Source: Deltaproteobacteria bacterium
Lineage (GTDB): Bacteria > Desulfobacterota > Binatia > UBA9968
Reading direction: 5' to 3'
DNA length: 8,369 nt
NCBI GenBank assembly: GCA_005878685.1
Contig: VBLN01000066.1
Location: forward strand, 1-8,369
Below the pieces are notes generated by a model. The model searched no databases, was not told the DNA's origin, and saw only the letters and a list, made by a program, of their open reading frames with translations. The number at the start of each line of letters is the position of its first letter. Positions within the stretch are counted from its first letter, which is position 1. Below are positions 6,086-8,369 of this stretch, piece after piece. Both the position numbers and the translations under genes were made by a program.

Positions 6086-6378
6086 GACCATCCTCCACTT
6101 CCCGGTTAAGATCACGAAATCTCGAAGTACGGGGTTAGTTCGAGTTTCTCATTACTCCAAGTCCGAGAAGATGTCTAGGCTATGAGAACAATGCCGGTGC
6201 GTTTGAAAGGCTTAGGGAGTCGTGCTTTTACGGTGCTTGTTGGTCAAGAATGACAAAATTTATCTGCTAGAACTGTGGGATGGCACACAAAAGCGCCGCT
6301 AATTATCAATAAGCTTCGTGAATTCAACGGCTTGCATTTGGCAGGATAGCGGCACGCTTTTTGCTCCGCGGAAAGTTG
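6086..6378. other. Divergent intergenic region between the importer cluster and the 201-residue gene
   Basis: These 293 bases separate divergent genes, so promoters for both should lie here, but no convincing -35/-10 pair stands out on either strand. At the left end 6092-6096 carries the GGAGG ribosome-binding site (minus strand) of the binding-protein gene. The right end holds an inverted repeat. A 23-codon plus-strand frame from 6182 has no ribosome-binding site and is not credible as a gene. No heptad array is visible here. Confidence 0.6.
6289..6362 (+). repeat. Imperfect inverted repeat with T-run upstream of the 201-residue gene
   Basis: AAAAGCGCCGCTA (6289-6301) and TAGCGGCACGCTTTTT (6347-6362) are reverse complements apart from a two-base bulge, enclosing 45 bases. 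The right arm ends in a run of five Ts, 16 bases before the ATG at 6379. The same arm's GCGG could alternatively pair with CCGC at 6367-6370. It may be a terminator-like or attenuator structure, or the ends of a small element. The function is unknown. Confidence 0.45.
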
Positions 6379-6984
6379 ATGGATTCTAGATTGGAAGATT
6401 TACACGCGAACGCAGAGAGCGCGACCCGTTACGACCAGACTCTTCGGGCTATCGGGCAAGCTTTGGAGTCCCTCGAAATCCAAGACCTCGACTTGGAAAT
6501 TGATGGTTATAACTACAAAGTTCGAGGGCAGTCTGGAACGAAAAAGGCGAAAACCGAAACAAAGCGGGGTAGTCTCAGGAATGCTCTGAAAAATGCTTGG
6601 GATAAATTTGAGGCTAAGTCGCTCGGGCAAGCTATGCCCGAGGAACTCTCGTCACCTTTTCTAGTCTTGGAGCTCCACTTCGGTCCGGACGATATAGACC
6701 GGTTGGAGCGGCAAGGAAGAGCAGCCAGACGCCCCGATTCTAAAGGTGCTACGAATCCCCATAGGCTGTCACAAATCCTGCGCGCGGTAGGAGCCTATGT
6801 CGAGCGCAAATCTGTTCGCCTGCTAAAAGTTTCAAAGCGAAATGACTGGGTTTCTATTGAATACCAGACAGCCCGTGGACAGAACGGTGTGGAAAATTTC
6901 AGGACAACAGACCTGTATGACTTTTGGGTACATTTGTATAAACAGAGAAAAACTTTCAGTGAGGATTCAGTTAAGGTTCTGTGA
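6379..6984 (+). CDS. Hypothetical soluble protein of 201 residues
   Basis: I do not recognise this protein. From ATG 6379 it is predicted cytoplasmic, with no signal peptide or membrane segment. The N-terminus (about 1-40) is acidic and probably helical, ending in the IQDLDLEIDGYNYKVRG stretch that looks like a short beta hairpin. A very basic patch (TKKAKTETKRGSLRNALKNA, about 50-70) follows. The middle has FLVLELHFGPDDIDRLERQG and a basic loop with GAARRP-like character (RAARRPDSKGATNPHRLSQI). The C-terminal part, about 130-195, has LRAVGAYVERKSVRLLKVSK, DWVSIEYQTARG and LYDFWVHLYKQR. Alternating acidic and basic segments suggest nucleic-acid or protein binding, but that is only inference. 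An upstream TTG at 6361 is possible, but ATG is preferred. The codons look more A/T-rich than in the importer genes. It stands alone on the plus strand. Confidence 0.75.
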   Translation: MDSRLEDLHANAESATRYDQTLRAIGQALESLEIQDLDLEIDGYNYKVRGQSGTKKAKTETKRGSLRNALKNAWDKFEAKSLGQAMPEELSSPFLVLELHFGPDDIDRLERQGRAARRPDSKGATNPHRLSQILRAVGAYVERKSVRLLKVSKRNDWVSIEYQTARGQNGVENFRTTDLYDFWVHLYKQRKTFSEDSVKVL

Positions 6985-7088
6985 AAACAGTTACCTGATC
7001 AGTACTTAGTTCCCGCTCGCCCTCCATGTAAGCCTTTTGTCCTGTCAGCCGTCTAAGAATCAGGAAGCCTTTGTTTAAAGTAGATCAG

Positions 7089-7095
7089 AGGAGGT
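7089..7095 (+). promoter_or_regulatory. Strong ribosome-binding site of the glycine-zipper lipoprotein
   Basis: AGGAGGT, a full match to the Shine-Dalgarno consensus, ends three bases before ATG 7099 and fixes that start. It is the strongest translation signal in the window, so the protein is probably made in quantity. Confidence 0.75.
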
Positions 7096-7098
7096 ACT

Positions 7099-7434
7099 AT
7101 GAAACAGGGCCTAGTGATTCTTACGGTTTCGTCGCTTTTTGTCGGGATTCTGGGTTGCTCCACTCCATTGACCACCCGGGAGAAGGGTACTGGAATCGGC
7201 GCCCTCGGAGGAGCTGCGGCAGGTGGCATCATTGGGAGCGCCGTTAGGCACCCAGTCGCGGGCGCACTAATAGGCACCGCGCTTGGCGCGGGAACTGGCG
7301 CTTTGATCGGCGATCAGCTTCAGGGCCACGAGCAAGTACAACAGGACCAGCAACAGCAGATCGAACGAAATAGAGCGGAATTAGAACGCCAGAGAGAAGA
7401 GCTCGATAGGGTGAGACAACAGAGGGAGTATTAA
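7099..7434 (+). CDS. Glycine-zipper lipoprotein with C-terminal coiled coil
   Basis: This is a small envelope lipoprotein of 111 residues. Residues 1-20 are a lipoprotein signal with lipobox ILGC (lipidated Cys20) followed by Ser, which in the Lol rule favours the outer membrane. Residues 29-71 are a glycine-zipper repeat (GTGIGALGGAAAGGIIG, then AGALIGTALGAGTGALIG), as in the 17-kDa antigen and OmpA-associated glycine-zipper families (PF05433/PF13488). Residues about 78-110 are glutamine-rich and charged (QQDQQQQIER, ELERQREELDRVRQQ) and should form a coiled coil. Such proteins sit in or on the membrane and are linked to envelope integrity and stress, but the exact role here is unknown. It starts 114 bp after the 201-residue gene in the same direction, with no terminator seen between them. 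It converges with the SH3-domain gene. Confidence 0.9.
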   Translation: MKQGLVILTVSSLFVGILGCSTPLTTREKGTGIGALGGAAAGGIIGSAVRHPVAGALIGTALGAGTGALIGDQLQGHEQVQQDQQQQIERNRAELERQREELDRVRQQREY

Positions 7435-7485
7435 TCCTCCTTCTGGTTGGCTTTTGGTCCCTCAAGACGATACGTTTCGCGTTTG

Positions 7486-7950
7486 TCAGTGAGAAGATTG
7501 GGTCTTCCGTTGCTGGTTATTTTCCGGAAGTTCTGTCAAACTCGACGAGATGGTCCATCCAATAGCTCCTGCCTGAGTCTTGACCATGTACCAAGCCTTG
7601 CCGTTCCCAAAGGCTTTGCCTAGCAGTGTCAGTTTTTCGTCCTGTTCAAGCTTGGCGACGACCGCTGAATACTCATCTTGGCGCTCATACAGGTAAGTCT
7701 CGACTTGCTTGACCGCAAGTGTAGGGGAGATAGGGGCTGCAGAGTCTGCAGATGCTTCTGATCGTGCCGTAGGGCTCACCGTCTTTCTCGCAGGTGAAGG
7801 GGTCCTGATCGACTTGAGATTTGGCGCAGGACGCATATCTTTTATAGCCCCTGTTTGCTTTCCGTGTTCGAAAATGGCTTGAGCTTCAGGTCTTTCTGGC
7901 ATAAACAGCAGGAACAGCAAGACCCATACCGAACCTAATATCCATCTCAT
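7486..7950 (-). CDS. Secreted or membrane-anchored bacterial SH3-like domain protein
   Basis: This 154-residue protein has an N-terminal hydrophobic segment (about 3-17, WILGSVWVLLFLLF) ending near PEAQA, so it is a signal peptide or an anchor. A proline/serine/alanine-rich linker of about 40 residues follows (to about 78) and is probably disordered. The C-terminal part, about 85-140, matches the bacterial SH3 pattern (SH3b, PF08239-like): YSAVVAKLEQDEKLTLLGKA, then AWYMVKTQAGAIGWTISSSL, including the characteristic W-Y-V and GW positions. Such domains bind peptidoglycan or proteins in the envelope. The short basic tail is QQRKTQSSH. No Shine-Dalgarno sequence precedes ATG 7950 and a promoter lies only 11 bases away, so a near-leaderless mRNA is expected. 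It converges on the lipoprotein gene with a 51-bp gap. Confidence 0.8.
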   Translation of the reverse strand: MRWILGSVWVLLFLLFMPERPEAQAIFEHGKQTGAIKDMRPAPNLKSIRTPSPARKTVSPTARSEASADSAAPISPTLAVKQVETYLYERQDEYSAVVAKLEQDEKLTLLGKAFGNGKAWYMVKTQAGAIGWTISSSLTELPENNQQRKTQSSH

Positions 7951-7961
7951 AGGTGGAGTCT

Positions 7962-7990
7962 ATTGTAGTCGTAAAGAGAAGCAGCGGCAA
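7962..7990 (-). promoter_or_regulatory. Candidate sigma-70 promoter of the SH3-like gene
   Basis: On the minus strand TTGCCG (7990-7985) and TACAAT (7967-7962) are separated by 17 bases. The -10 box matches five of six consensus positions and the -35 four of six. Only 11 bases lie between TACAAT and ATG 7950, so transcription should begin about three to five bases before the start codon, in keeping with the missing ribosome-binding site. Confidence 0.55.
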
Positions 7991-8056
7991 ACTCTTTTCT
8001 GACTAAGCTGCGCCACGCCCAGAGGCGAGAGAAAAACCTATGGCGAATTTAAGCGA

Positions 8057-8079
8057 AAAGGCCACAACCCAGGGCCTTT
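8057..8079. other. Perfect 7-bp inverted repeat in the divergent gap
   Basis: AAAGGCC (8057-8063) and GGCCTTT (8073-8079) are perfect reverse complements around nine bases. The gap lies between the divergent SH3-like gene and the exported-protein gene. The hairpin could act as an operator or RNA stem. On neither strand is it followed by a clean T-run, so it is not a convincing terminator. A second small repeat, ATAGG/CCTAT, occurs at 8116-8132. Confidence 0.35.
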
Positions 8080-8171
8080 CTTCCCGAACCGCAATGATTT
8101 ATTATGGTGGTCTTTATAGGCATTAATCCTATGGGCCGGAATGGAGTTCGAGGAAGGAGAGCAAGCCTCTT

Positions 8172-8369
8172 ATGAAACCGACAAAGATTCTTCTCGTATG
8201 CCTCTTGTTATTTGAGCCATGGGGAAGTCCTGCAAGAGGCCAGGAGCAGCAACTTCCCACTCAAATCGGCCAGACGGAGGAACAGCACACCCCGGTCACG
8301 GCTCTACTCACCGTCGTGAATATCCCTGCGCGCGGCCTTCTCTGTGGGGCGAGCAGCCTGTTAGCTTCT
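8172..8369 (+). CDS. Hypothetical exported or membrane protein (N-terminal part, runs off right edge)
   Basis: The frame from ATG 8172 is open for 66 codons to the window end. It begins with a signal-like stretch (MKPTKILLVCLLLFEPWGSP) followed by a polar region rich in Q and E (GQEQQLPTQIGQTEEQ). A second hydrophobic stretch then reads TALLTVVNIPARGLLCGASS and may be a membrane segment. AAGGAG at 8154-8159 is 12 bases from the ATG, longer than usual but the best site present. I do not recognise the family, and the missing C-terminus prevents a better call. Confidence 0.65.
   Translation, partial: MKPTKILLVCLLLFEPWGSPARGQEQQLPTQIGQTEEQHTPVTALLTVVNIPARGLLCGASSLLAS

Noticed and set aside
5315..6109. 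Open plus-strand frame (264 codons) opposite the binding-protein gene
   Set aside because: It is antisense to a binding protein with signal peptide and family motifs. There is no ribosome-binding site or recognisable domain.
6182..6253. 23-codon plus-strand frame in the divergent gap
   Set aside because: It has no ribosome-binding site and no recognisable peptide features, and length alone makes it likely by chance.
6995..7002. CTGATCAG palindrome after the 201-residue gene
   Set aside because: It is an eight-base palindrome containing GATC, common by chance, with no T-run to make a terminator.
1..8369. tRNA, rRNA or insertion-sequence transposase genes
   Set aside because: I saw no tRNA cloverleaf with a T-loop motif, no rRNA signature and no transposase-like frame on either strand.

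Overview
The window looks like a stretch of a Gram-negative bacterial chromosome with moderately high GC. It carries secreted binding proteins, a probable lipoprotein with an acidic/serine-type outer-membrane sorting context, and several proteins with signal peptides. Three copies or remnants of PF04392-type (TrpX-like) substrate-binding proteins plus a NitT/TauT-type importer suggest a soil, sediment or groundwater lineage rich in ABC importers. Rokubacteria/Methylomirabilota-like, Binatota-like or former deltaproteobacterial groups are possible, but no gene here fixes the taxon, so this is only an inference.

Layout, left part (1-2570, minus strand). From upstream to downstream in transcription there is a full-length PF04392 binding-protein gene broken by a one-base frameshift (2570-1580), an MntA-HepT toxin-antitoxin pair with its own candidate promoter (1458-765), a C-terminal scrap of another binding protein (about 683-508), and the N-terminal half of a third that runs off the left edge (473-1). 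This is an array of decaying paralogues with a toxin-antitoxin module lodged inside it.

Middle (2626-6085, minus strand). A NitT/TauT-family importer: periplasmic binding protein, two paralogous permeases (stop and start overlapping as ATGA), then the ATPase after a 150-bp gap. The binding protein would deliver an unknown small anion or organic substrate to a permease heterodimer driven by the single ATPase.

Right part (6086-8369). A 293-bp gap holding an inverted repeat, an unrecognised soluble 201-residue protein, a glycine-zipper lipoprotein, a convergent SH3-like secreted protein with a promoter so close to its ATG that its mRNA should be almost leaderless, and the start of an exported or membrane protein cut by the window edge.

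The most unusual structure is non-coding. Most sizeable gaps between the minus-strand transporter genes (441-510, 1504-1583, 2579-2627, 3383-3532) are filled by degenerate arrays with a strict 7-bp period. They abut or include stop codons of the upstream genes and in places include a start codon or Shine-Dalgarno sequence. No such arrays are visible in the right part of the window.
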